Source: Chitinophagaceae bacterium (GTDB lineage: Bacteria; Bacteroidota; Bacteroidia; Chitinophagales; Chitinophagaceae). Taken from it: a stretch of 64,000 nucleotides of DNA. Within the stretch, counting starts at the first letter, position 1. Each line of letters opens with the position of its first letter. Below are positions 52,968 through 62,343 of this stretch, in pieces. The DNA is taken from contig JACMLY010000170.1 of NCBI GenBank assembly GCA_014379345.1, positions 1-64,000 on the forward strand. Direction: 5' to 3'. A model generated the notes under the pieces. The model ran no database searches and was not told the origin of the DNA. It was given only the letters and a program-made list of their open reading frames with translations. A program made the position numbers and the translations under genes.

Positions 52968-53945
52968 TCAATTAAGCATCGAAGTATATTCACCCATATT
53001 CCAACTTTTCATACCAAATCTTGTTTTCATTTTTTGAAAATGACTGAGCAATATTTCCAGCTGGTTCAAATTTTGTTCAGGATAGTAACCAAAGTTTTCA
53101 GGATGCCACCATAGGTGATAGCATTCTTTCTTTTTTGCAGCAACTGCCATTTCATTCATCACCCTTCTCACATGCATTGTATTTGCTAATTGAAGTTTCG
53201 GCTGCCAGGGTCTTAAAAACCTGCTTGCAGGCAATTGAATTGGTTCGTTCGGGTTTATTCTTATTGATTGTAACGGATAAGATGTCCGCTTACCAAGTGG
53301 GAGATAGGCATCGCCCGTACGAAGCACTTTCCTCAACATCCCGGAACGGCTATCAGGTATTGGCTTCCAAAACCAATCTTCCGGATTAGAACGCACTACT
53401 TTTATCCCTTTTCGATAACAGATATCCAGAAATTGCGGCTCAAATTGATTTCTTGGAAACACAAGTGATACAAGATCTTTATTGAACTTACTAGCGGCTT
53501 TTTCAACGGCCGCCAGATCTGCTTCGAATGCTTTGGGATTTTGTTCAGGTTCCAGGCAATAGTAATGTGCAAATGTATGGGTGCCTAGTTCCTGCCCGGC
53601 AAACTGAAGTATTTCCCTGATTGTTTCAGGGGCAAAATGAGCCCAGCTATACTGATCTGCCAGTCCATTTTTTTTGGCATAGATGTACGCCGAATACATT
53701 TCGTTGGAAAAGGAAGGCTGGGTGTCAGGTTTTAATTCTGCCCACTCGTTAGCATCCTTTGCGAACAAAGAGCCTACGGTTGCCCATGTTACATGAATTT
53801 CATATTTAGTGAAAAGCCGCAGCAGCTTTGGAATAATATCTATTGTGTTTACATAGCATGCTTTCTGCAGATCCCTGTCTTTTTTGTCAAAAACTCCCCA
53901 ATGCAGTTCGAAATCGAGCGATATTGTAAAAATACCTTCCATCAA
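52968..53945 (-). CDS. Polysaccharide deacetylase family protein
   Basis: FTISLDFELHWGVFDKKD; HVTWATVGSLFA; ELGTHTFAHYY (NodB-like motifs). Confidence 0.87.
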   Translation of the reverse strand: MMEGIFTISLDFELHWGVFDKKDRDLQKACYVNTIDIIPKLLRLFTKYEIHVTWATVGSLFAKDANEWAELKPDTQPSFSNEMYSAYIYAKKNGLADQYSWAHFAPETIREILQFAGQELGTHTFAHYYCLEPEQNPKAFEADLAAVEKAASKFNKDLVSLVFPRNQFEPQFLDICYRKGIKVVRSNPEDWFWKPIPDSRSGMLRKVLRTGDAYLPLGKRTSYPLQSIRINPNEPIQLPASRFLRPWQPKLQLANTMHVRRVMNEMAVAAKKKECYHLWWHPENFGYYPEQNLNQLEILLSHFQKMKTRFGMKSWNMGEYTSMLN

Positions 53946-55162
53946 ATTGGGAACGATATGCCTGGCACTTTTCGAAGTGGGCTTTTTTTCCTTTTTACGA
54001 ATCGGAGTTGTTTATAGTCCATAAAGGAAAGAACTATAAAAACTAAAAAATACATGATCATTGTCTTTTGGCGAATGATTAGTCCCAGATTCGACAACGT
54101 ACTACACATGGCTACTGACACGCCAAGAAAAACTACAAGGCTTGCTTTTACAAGAGAAGTACCTGATGAAACGAAATGTATAAATTTCTTATTGAATAAT
54201 GGGAGAGTCAACATGATATAGAAAGTATTCTCGATAGATACCATTATGCCAGGTAGGGAAGGTGCATCGAAGAATAGAGGACGGTACCAGAATGTGATCA
54301 GCTTTAGAACGAAAGGGTAACTTGATATGTCGAGCCCGGAACCTGATTTGGAAAGATCTGAGGCACGTTTAGCACTTGTCTCATCAAAACTCCCTATTAA
54401 ATTTTCACTATCCAAACCTCCGAATTCAAGTATTTTATCATAGAGCAACAATACGGCAACGGCACTTCCTGCAAATACCAGTAATTTTTGATACATAGGA
54501 ATTTTCTGCCTGCCCGTCACCAGCCCGAGGATGATCGCTACAGACAACACCAGGAATATATGTGGCCGAACATGATATACAATAAGTAAACCCAGTATCA
54601 GGGCTGTTTTTCGGGCCGTAAGCCGGCTAAGACCATACGTTGCCAGGGCCACGCCTAAAAAAATGATAGAGCCCTTTCCCAATGAGCTCGTCCAATAGTG
54701 CATATTGGGAAGAAAAAGTATTAAGGTTGTAAGATCGACGCCCTGCCAAACATGCTTGAAACGAATGTTTTCTTTGATGAAAATATAAAAATATATAAAC
54801 CCCCAATAACCCATCCAGGCAAACAACACCATCATCATTTCATAACCAAAGAAAAAATAATTAACAAAGGGATACGATATAAAATGAATGAATTTGGTGC
54901 TCGTATCGTAAGCTTCAAACCAGCCAGTATAGGCCAGTTGCGTATACTTAAAGTACGCTACAGAATCCGAAGCTGCACCCATGATCGTGATATAATACAC
55001 CATGGCGAATAAGGCATGGTACCAATACAGGCCCTTCATCAAATCAATGTTAAGCCAGGGATGACGTTGTTTGAACTTCTTTAAAATTGGAAGACTAACG
55101 AAAAATAGCACTAATATCAGGACAAATGCGCTGATTAAACCGCTTAGAGATACACTAATCAT
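53942..55162 (-). CDS. Polytopic membrane protein, O-antigen polymerase (Wzy)-like
   Basis: 406 aa with many hydrophobic segments; lies in glycan operon between deacetylase and GT4 genes. Confidence 0.6.
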   Translation of the reverse strand: MISVSLSGLISAFVLILVLFFVSLPILKKFKQRHPWLNIDLMKGLYWYHALFAMVYYITIMGAASDSVAYFKYTQLAYTGWFEAYDTSTKFIHFISYPFVNYFFFGYEMMMVLFAWMGYWGFIYFYIFIKENIRFKHVWQGVDLTTLILFLPNMHYWTSSLGKGSIIFLGVALATYGLSRLTARKTALILGLLIVYHVRPHIFLVLSVAIILGLVTGRQKIPMYQKLLVFAGSAVAVLLLYDKILEFGGLDSENLIGSFDETSAKRASDLSKSGSGLDISSYPFVLKLITFWYRPLFFDAPSLPGIMVSIENTFYIMLTLPLFNKKFIHFVSSGTSLVKASLVVFLGVSVAMCSTLSNLGLIIRQKTMIMYFLVFIVLSFMDYKQLRFVKRKKSPLRKVPGISFPI

Positions 55163-56334
55163 GACTGGTTATTGAGAGCATTTTCATAAATATTTTCGAG
55201 TTCATTTACCATCTTCTGCAGGCTGAAGCGTTTAACCACGGTTTCACGCGCGGCTTCTCCCAACTGCCGAATGTCTGCCGGATTCTCAAGGTAACTGTCT
55301 AATTTTTGTATTAGTAGCATTGGCTCGGTTGTGGGCGCCAGTAAGCCATTCTTACCATCAGTTATTAATTCGGGTATACCTCCGGCATCCGTGCAAACGG
55401 GCATGCAGCCCATGCTCATTGCTTCCAGTAAAGCTATAGGAAGGCCTTCAAATTCTGAGCTCATCATGAAAACGTTGAATGCTTTCAGATAAGGCCGTAT
55501 CTCAGATTGCAAACCTGCAAAATGCACATGACCTTCCATTTGCAGTTCCCGTGCTTTTTGATGCAAATCATCCTTTAATGGCCCATCACCCACGATTATA
55601 AAGGTGCATTGGGGATGGTTTCTCAGTAATTGCTGGGCGATCTCCAGCCAAATATTCAACCGCTTTTGCGCCCTGAACACGCAAACGATCCCTATAACGA
55701 TCGCATCATGGGAAATATTCAATTCTTTTCGTATGTTTCTTTTGACCGATATTGAATTTGAGAATTTTTCGGTGTTAATGCCGTTCAGCACCACCTCTAC
55801 TTTCGGGTAACTTTTACCGTAATTCGCCTTAATTGAATTTTCAACGTCTTTTGAAACCGCGATGACTTTATGCTGGCTTGAAAAACTAAGCTTGTTTAAA
55901 TGGTAGGTTAATTTGTGGTAATGCTCCCAGGTATTGTGCTCGGTATAAATAACGGGAACTTTTCTTATTTTTCCTACCAGTCTTCCTACAATGCCGGCCC
56001 ATGGCAAATGACAATGTATTAATTGGATCTTGTGCTCTTTCACGTAGGCCATTATTTTTCGCGCCGTTAATAAGATCTCAATATTGTTTTTTGCTGCCAT
56101 ACACACAACAGTTCCTCCTTCTTCCTTTATTTGCTCAACCATCTGGTCTTTCCATGGAAGAAAATAAATGTAATGGAACTGGTATTTTGTCTTATCATGT
56201 TTATGTAATGTTTCTGGCAGTAAAGTTTCTGCACCACCCCGGCCAAGAGATTTAATAATATGGAGAACTGGAATGGAGGCTTCTTCCTGAGTCACGGGAA
56301 AATGTTTTATTCTTCTTTTGATCAACGTCTTCAT
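55159..56334 (-). CDS. GT4 family glycosyltransferase
   Basis: LHIIKSLGRGGAETLLPE; VIVGDGPLKDDL; MMSSEFEGLPIALLEAMSMGCMPV. Confidence 0.93.
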   Translation of the reverse strand: MKTLIKRRIKHFPVTQEEASIPVLHIIKSLGRGGAETLLPETLHKHDKTKYQFHYIYFLPWKDQMVEQIKEEGGTVVCMAAKNNIEILLTARKIMAYVKEHKIQLIHCHLPWAGIVGRLVGKIRKVPVIYTEHNTWEHYHKLTYHLNKLSFSSQHKVIAVSKDVENSIKANYGKSYPKVEVVLNGINTEKFSNSISVKRNIRKELNISHDAIVIGIVCVFRAQKRLNIWLEIAQQLLRNHPQCTFIIVGDGPLKDDLHQKARELQMEGHVHFAGLQSEIRPYLKAFNVFMMSSEFEGLPIALLEAMSMGCMPVCTDAGGIPELITDGKNGLLAPTTEPMLLIQKLDSYLENPADIRQLGEAARETVVKRFSLQKMVNELENIYENALNNQS

Positions 56335-56363
56335 ATGTAAGCGGGATAAGTTAAAAATTCAGA

Positions 56364-57467
56364 TCATGAAGCAACTGATCTATAAATATCTAAAAACTGA
56401 TCTGCAATCTGTGTATTTAAATACTGCCTGGTAACGAGCGAGTAAGCATTGTCAATCAGACTCTCGTTATATGTATTTGGGTTCAATGCGTCTGCAATTC
56501 CATTTGCAAATGCGTTTTCATCTCCATTTCTTATGAGTCTTCCTGTTTTATGGTTGATCACAATTTCTTTTATTCCGCCAACATCATAAGCCACCACCGG
56601 TATTCTGCAATAAAATGCTTCCAGGATAACGCCGGGTAATCCTTCGATAATGCTTGGTAAAATTAAAACATCTGCTCCGCGTATATATTGCATCGCATTC
56701 TTCTGGAAGCCGCAGAATTTAATTTTTGAATCAAGGCCTTTCAATCTCACAAGTTCTTCAATGCCTGGTTTCAGAGGGCCGTCTCCAACAAGGTAAAGTT
56801 TGGCAGAAGGATCTTTTTTCGAAACCAGTTCGAAAATATCTATCATCCCGGTATGATTCTTTTCAAAAGTAAATCCTCCCACATGAATGATCACCGGACC
56901 CTGGCCATTCAAATGTACCCGTTCATTGATCTTTCCATTTAATCCTTTTGGTGATTCCACGTGCTCAATGCCTACCGGGATGGTAATGATCTTGTCTTTA
57001 TATTGCGGGAACAATTTTGCGAAATCATGCGCAGAACTATTGCTCACTGAAATTATTTTGTGTGTGAACCGGAACAAAAAGCTGTTCCATTTTTTTTGCG
57101 CCCAGGTTTTGATATACAGGCTAATGGTGCTCGCATTTCTAAATACGATTGGTTGTTTCCACCTGTAAATTATTTTTGAGAAAACGGCGTATTTCAGCGT
57201 GTCGCCTGCATTTGCCTGGATAATATCGGGCTTTTCTTCTTTTATTATCTGCGACAGTTTTTTCCAAGCCTTCAGATCATGCAGTCTCCCTCCCAGGTTA
57301 CCGTTCAATGAAATAATATTTCCTGTGAAAGGCAATTCGGCTTCGCCTGGAAATACACTGACGATAATGGCTTTATTTCCGGAGTGATTTATGTGAGACG
57401 CCAATTGTGAAGCGAAAATTTCGGCTCCCCGGAGTTGTGATTTTTGTATAAGGTGAAGAACTTTCAA
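56364..57467 (-). CDS. GT4 family glycosyltransferase
   Basis: MKVLHLIQKSQLRGAEIFA; YLVGDGPLKPGIEELV; LPSIIEGLPGVILEAFYCRIPVVA. Confidence 0.93.
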   Translation of the reverse strand: MKVLHLIQKSQLRGAEIFASQLASHINHSGNKAIIVSVFPGEAELPFTGNIISLNGNLGGRLHDLKAWKKLSQIIKEEKPDIIQANAGDTLKYAVFSKIIYRWKQPIVFRNASTISLYIKTWAQKKWNSFLFRFTHKIISVSNSSAHDFAKLFPQYKDKIITIPVGIEHVESPKGLNGKINERVHLNGQGPVIIHVGGFTFEKNHTGMIDIFELVSKKDPSAKLYLVGDGPLKPGIEELVRLKGLDSKIKFCGFQKNAMQYIRGADVLILPSIIEGLPGVILEAFYCRIPVVAYDVGGIKEIVINHKTGRLIRNGDENAFANGIADALNPNTYNESLIDNAYSLVTRQYLNTQIADQFLDIYRSVAS

Positions 57468-58606
57468 TTACTTTTAATTATTATGTCCTGTAGATACCCT
57501 TCGAATTTATCAACGATCTTATCGAGCTCAAAATTTTCTTTGGCATAGTCATAGGCTTTCATTGCAAGTACATTTGCAGTGCCGGTGTTTTCTTTGTACC
57601 ATAACATTGCCTTTTCAACTTCTTCCACGGATTCTCTGCCAAAAAGATAACCTGTTTCTAAATGAATGACGGCCTCCTTATTCTGAGCAATATCTGAAGC
57701 CAGTATTGGCAGTCCGGCAAACATAGCTTCAACAACTGCTCCGCTGAAACCCTCAACCAAAGAAGGGAAAATAAAACAGTCATATTGTGAAAGGAGGGCC
57801 GGCACATCATTCCTTGATCCAAGGAGAAAAACTTTGTCCTTCAGCATATTATCGTTGATGAGTTTCTGCAGTTCGTTGCGAAGCGGACCATCACCAACAA
57901 TCGATAATGAGGCATCGGGATAGTGATGCAGAAATTTTTTGAATCCCAATATCATGTATCGATGACCCTTAACCGGGAATAGCCTGCTGACATTTAAGAA
58001 GCGGATCGGATTTCCTGATTTTTGAGATTGGATATTTTTTCGAAGGAATTTAAAACTGTCCCTCCCCCTATTGATAACCTTTATTTTTTCCGGTGATATG
58101 CTCAGATGTTTTGCATTGGCTTCCTTTATGGCCTCAGAGTTGGATACAAAACCCACGCAAATTTTGCTGGTTGCCTTATTTATATATTTAAAAACAGAAA
58201 CAAGGCTTTTTGCTTTCCACGATAAATGTTGATTGTATGATTTGCAGTATAAATCATTCACGAAAGTGCCAACAACCGGAATATGATTGAACCTGCCAAT
58301 TAACCGCGTCACAATTTCCGACCGCGTCAGGTAAGCTACCATCAGATCCGGTTGCTCTTTCTGAACAACTTCTTTTAGCTTTTTATATGCCTCCAGAAAA
58401 CCGTACTTTTTTGATATATTGAATGAATAAACCTTAATTCCTCTTTCGACGAATTTCGGCTGAAGTATTTCGCCGGAATAGAGATGGCATACTACAGGAA
58501 GTATGTCTTTAAATCTGGATGTATTTTCCAAAAGGCTTTGTTCTGCTCCTCCTAATTGAAGTGTATCAATAACAAATAATACTTTCTTGGAAACTGGAGT
58601 ATTCAT
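57464..58606 (-). CDS. GT4 family glycosyltransferase
   Basis: VIDTLQLGGAEQSLLE; SIVGDGPLRNELQKL; FPSLVEGFSGAVVEAMFAGLPI. Confidence 0.93.
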   Translation of the reverse strand: MNTPVSKKVLFVIDTLQLGGAEQSLLENTSRFKDILPVVCHLYSGEILQPKFVERGIKVYSFNISKKYGFLEAYKKLKEVVQKEQPDLMVAYLTRSEIVTRLIGRFNHIPVVGTFVNDLYCKSYNQHLSWKAKSLVSVFKYINKATSKICVGFVSNSEAIKEANAKHLSISPEKIKVINRGRDSFKFLRKNIQSQKSGNPIRFLNVSRLFPVKGHRYMILGFKKFLHHYPDASLSIVGDGPLRNELQKLINDNMLKDKVFLLGSRNDVPALLSQYDCFIFPSLVEGFSGAVVEAMFAGLPILASDIAQNKEAVIHLETGYLFGRESVEEVEKAMLWYKENTGTANVLAMKAYDYAKENFELDKIVDKFEGYLQDIIIKSN

Positions 58607-58617
58607 TTTGGTAGGTG

Positions 58618-59475
58618 TTACAGCAGGGTAAGTATGGTATATTTAAAAAATTTTAAATAATTTTTCCATTGCAGCGGGCTATGCCGGATCGCTTTTAAAG
58701 TAAAACGAACGGCTTCGCTGCGATTTTTTAATTTATAGTTTGAAAAAGCAATTACCATGTACATATTAGATATTTCTCTGGGATTGCTTTTTTCTATTAT
58801 ATCATAATGTTTATTCAATAGTTGCATTCCTCCTTCTTTCACTTTCGCCCAGTTAGTTCTAATGCGTTCTCCATTATGGATATTCAGCTGAACAAGACTT
58901 TTATCTATAGACACCATATCGTAATCCGTGTTCCTCAGATATGTAAGCAGCCTGTATCCAAGGTCGGTCTGAATATTGGATTTCATCGAAGGATCATAAC
59001 CCCCCACTTCAAAAAATACGGCACGCTTTATGAACAGGGAACCGCAGGTGAATTTTAATTTCACTTTTTTACCGAAGATTGTTGTTTCCTTTGGCTCTTC
59101 CTGGATCATTTTGCCGTTCAGTAATTTTCGTACAGCACCGGTACATGCAATTCCGGTGTTGTGGGTTATACCCGCCACTGCGGTTTCGAGCCAGTAGGGG
59201 TATGCTTCGTCATCGCTATCCAAAAATGTGATGAAATCTCCTTTCGTATGTAGAGCGGCTATATTGAGGCTATGACCTTGGCCGGTATTTTCTTTTTTGA
59301 TATAAGTAATCCGGGTATCGGTCAGGAATTTGCCGACGGCCTCTTCAGTATTATCTGTTGAGCCATCATCAATGATGATCAACTCCCAATCTTGGTACGT
59401 TTGATCGATGACGCTTCGGATGGTAGTTTGTACCATGCCTGCCCTGTTATATGTTGGTGTAATTACAGATATCAT
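58618..59475 (-). CDS. GT2 family glycosyltransferase (triplet member 1)
   Basis: MISVITPTYNRAGMVQTTIRSVIDQTYQDWELIIIDDGSTDNTE; ITFLDSDDEAYPYWLE. Confidence 0.93.
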   Translation of the reverse strand: MISVITPTYNRAGMVQTTIRSVIDQTYQDWELIIIDDGSTDNTEEAVGKFLTDTRITYIKKENTGQGHSLNIAALHTKGDFITFLDSDDEAYPYWLETAVAGITHNTGIACTGAVRKLLNGKMIQEEPKETTIFGKKVKLKFTCGSLFIKRAVFFEVGGYDPSMKSNIQTDLGYRLLTYLRNTDYDMVSIDKSLVQLNIHNGERIRTNWAKVKEGGMQLLNKHYDIIEKSNPREISNMYMVIAFSNYKLKNRSEAVRFTLKAIRHSPLQWKNYLKFFKYTILTLL

Positions 59476-59526
59476 TTTTTTGGGTTACGCTGCATACTGT
59501 TAACCGAATGTATGCGGTGCCTCACT

Positions 59527-60387
59527 TTATATAAATACATATTTCACTACCCTTAAATAATTTTTGATGTTCAAAGGCCTTAAGCGGATGGCTTTCATCA
59601 TATAGGAAAAAGATTCCTTTCGCTGTTTCAGCTTATAGTTATAATATGCAATGACAGCATAGTTCCGGGCCAGTTCGCTCTTATCCCAGGTAATAAAATA
59701 ATCATAGAACTTATTCACGAATCGTGCACAGTCAACAGTAAGGCTTTTCCAGTCTTTACGCAATCTTGGACCGTCATGAAAATAGATTACCACAAGACAC
59801 TTCTCGATAGATACAATTTTAAGATTTGAGTCCTTCAATTGTTCAATAAGGCTATATCCCAGTTCAGATAATAAACCCGTGGGCATTTTCGTATCAAACC
59901 CTTTAATGTCGAGAAACAGCGACCGTTTAATGAATAACGACCCGCAGGTAAATTTTACCTTCTTTTTCTCGCCGTAAAAATTGATTTCATACGGATAGTC
60001 TTTTACCATAGAGCCATCCGGAAGTTTTTTTATAGAACCGGCACAGGCGATACCCGTGTCTGGGATCAGATGCCCGGTTACGGTATCAAGCCAATGCGGC
60101 AATGCTTCGTCATCGCTGTCTAAAAATGTAATGAACTCGCCTTTCGCATTAGCGGCCCCGATATTTCTGGAATGTGCGGTTCCACTGTTTTCTTTTTTTA
60201 TGTACTTTATCCTCGTATCATCGAGATAGTTCTTTACGATCGTTTCGGTATTATCTGTTGACCCATCATCAACAATGATCAATTCCCAATCCTTAAACGT
60301 TTGCGCCAAAATTGATTTGATAGTTCTTTGCAGTAACTGTGCACGATTGTAAGTAGGCGTAATTATGGAAAACTTAATATTCGACAT
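59527..60387 (-). CDS. GT2 family glycosyltransferase (triplet member 2)
   Basis: SIITPTYNRAQLLQRTIKSILAQTFKDWELIIVDDGSTDNTE; ITFLDSDDEALPHWLD. Confidence 0.93.
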   Translation of the reverse strand: MSNIKFSIITPTYNRAQLLQRTIKSILAQTFKDWELIIVDDGSTDNTETIVKNYLDDTRIKYIKKENSGTAHSRNIGAANAKGEFITFLDSDDEALPHWLDTVTGHLIPDTGIACAGSIKKLPDGSMVKDYPYEINFYGEKKKVKFTCGSLFIKRSLFLDIKGFDTKMPTGLLSELGYSLIEQLKDSNLKIVSIEKCLVVIYFHDGPRLRKDWKSLTVDCARFVNKFYDYFITWDKSELARNYAVIAYYNYKLKQRKESFSYMMKAIRLRPLNIKNYLRVVKYVFI

Positions 60388-60443
60388 TTGAAAACAGCAG
60401 GCTTGTCTTTAGTAATAAATTTGATGTATCGAAAATGTTGATC

Positions 60444-61328
60444 TCATATAAATGCTTTACTCGGCTTAATAAATTTCATGGTATTTGGATCGAGCGTTTT
60501 TCCCTGTTTTCCCAGGATTCCGTGCCATATGCCAAGTAATCTGAATTTAATTCGTGTCCATCTGTCGGGAGCATACACAGCCGCGGCAACCAGATATTTC
60601 AGTTGCTTATACAGATAACTTAACAGATCAACGATTGAAAAATATTCTCTTAAAATAAGCAGATGATTTCGGGATGTATAGTAACCTCTCCACAATGTTG
60701 ATTGCGTGAATTTTCCTTCGCCGCCCAAGTGAAGATAGTTGGCCGATTGAATGCTTGTTAATGCTATTTTATAACCATTTTTTTTCATTCGCAGGCAAAA
60801 TTCATAGTCATCGCACATCATGAAATACTCTTTTTTGGGAGGCCCGATTGTGCGAATAATATTAGCGTTGATTAAAGACCCGTCCAGAAGCGCCGAGTGT
60901 ACCGGCTGAAGATGGTTATTGCTGACAATATTCATCGTTGATCCAAATTTATTTTTAAAGCCTTTCAGGCTTATCATATCGTATGAAGAAGTTTCAATGT
61001 GATGAAGCAATTCGGACAAGGCATTTTTTTCGTAATAGGTATCATCTTCCAACAACCAAAAAAAATCGGGGTTCAGTCGTTCAAGGGCGTATGCCATTGC
61101 GTGCGTATAACCGCCGCCGGCACCGATATTTGATGATAAAAACAGGCAATGAATATTCCTGGTGTTTTGCAGAGAACTCAAATATTCTTTGGTTCCATCC
61201 GAACTGTTATTGTCGACAATGATAATGTCGGCAGGCTGGATAGATTGATTAAAGTAATAAGCCAGTGCAGTTTTTAGCGATTCCAAGCGATTGTAGGTAA
61301 TCATAACAGCACAAACAACTTTATTCAT
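60444..61328 (-). CDS. GT2 family glycosyltransferase, galactofuranosyl/rhamnosyl-type
   Basis: VVCAVMITYNRLESLKTALAYYFNQS; IIVDNNSSDGTKEYL; FFWLLEDDTYYE. Confidence 0.9.
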   Translation of the reverse strand: MNKVVCAVMITYNRLESLKTALAYYFNQSIQPADIIIVDNNSSDGTKEYLSSLQNTRNIHCLFLSSNIGAGGGYTHAMAYALERLNPDFFWLLEDDTYYEKNALSELLHHIETSSYDMISLKGFKNKFGSTMNIVSNNHLQPVHSALLDGSLINANIIRTIGPPKKEYFMMCDDYEFCLRMKKNGYKIALTSIQSANYLHLGGEGKFTQSTLWRGYYTSRNHLLILREYFSIVDLLSYLYKQLKYLVAAAVYAPDRWTRIKFRLLGIWHGILGKQGKTLDPNTMKFIKPSKAFI

Positions 61329-61429
61329 AAACAGGTGCTGATTTAGAATACTTGATCATAAGCCAAAATGTTAAAGCAGGGGGTTTTAAAATAAAGCTCA
61401 GGGATGCTTCTGGTATCACCAGCATCGTG

Positions 61430-62281
61430 TTACAAAAAAGCGTATTTAATAAATTTAAAATAGTTCGACAGAACGAGAGGTTTAAGTTTTATCACCTTAT
61501 ACAAATATTGCAGTGATTCCTTTCGTTGTTTGAGTTTATAGTTTGAAAAAGCAATAATGGCATAATTATTCAAAATATCTTTTGGTATGTTTTCGTAAAT
61601 AAATTCATAATGTTTGTTTAGCAGCTGTTTAGTACCGTCTCTTCTCTTCTCCCAATTGGTCCTGATGCGTGGACCACTATGAATGTTTACCTGTACCAGA
61701 TATTCGTCTACTGCAACAATTTTGCGATTCGAATTTTTTAAATAGGTAAGGAGGCGATATCCCAAATCCGTCTGTATGTTACTTTTCAGTTGAGGATCGT
61801 ACCCTCCGATCTCGGAAAAAATATGTCGTTTGAGGAATAAAGATCCACAAGTAAACTTAAACCTTACTATCTCGCCAAAAAATTTCCATTTATCAATACG
61901 CTCATGGATCAAAGTTCCGTCTAATAACTTTCGCATTGCACCTACACAAACCACGCTGGTGTCTTCTTTAATATTTTTATCTACTACCTCCAGCCAATTA
62001 GGATATGCTTCATCATCACTATCCAGGAACACGATATACTCACCGGAAGCCTGAGAAACTCCTACATTCGAACTATCCGCCTGCCCTGAATTACTCTTTT
62101 TTATATACTTAATGCGATCATCTTTTAAATATTGTTGAATTACCTGTTCTGTATTGTCGGTTGAGCCATCATCTATAATAACTAACTGCCAGTTTGAGTA
62201 GGTCTGGGCAAGAATACTTTTAATGGTGATTTGTACAAGCACTTCACGGTTGTACGTTGGCGTAATGATGCTGAACTTCAT
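61430..62281 (-). CDS. GT2 family glycosyltransferase (triplet member 3)
   Basis: SIITPTYNREVLVQITIKSILAQTYSNWQLVIIDDGSTDNTE; IVFLDSDDEAYPNWLE. Confidence 0.93.
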   Translation of the reverse strand: MKFSIITPTYNREVLVQITIKSILAQTYSNWQLVIIDDGSTDNTEQVIQQYLKDDRIKYIKKSNSGQADSSNVGVSQASGEYIVFLDSDDEAYPNWLEVVDKNIKEDTSVVCVGAMRKLLDGTLIHERIDKWKFFGEIVRFKFTCGSLFLKRHIFSEIGGYDPQLKSNIQTDLGYRLLTYLKNSNRKIVAVDEYLVQVNIHSGPRIRTNWEKRRDGTKQLLNKHYEFIYENIPKDILNNYAIIAFSNYKLKQRKESLQYLYKVIKLKPLVLSNYFKFIKYAFL

Positions 62282-62343
62282 ATTTGCGAGATGTAGGGTG
62301 GCGAAGGTTTAACGAAATGGAGAATAATAAGACAATTAGTGGA

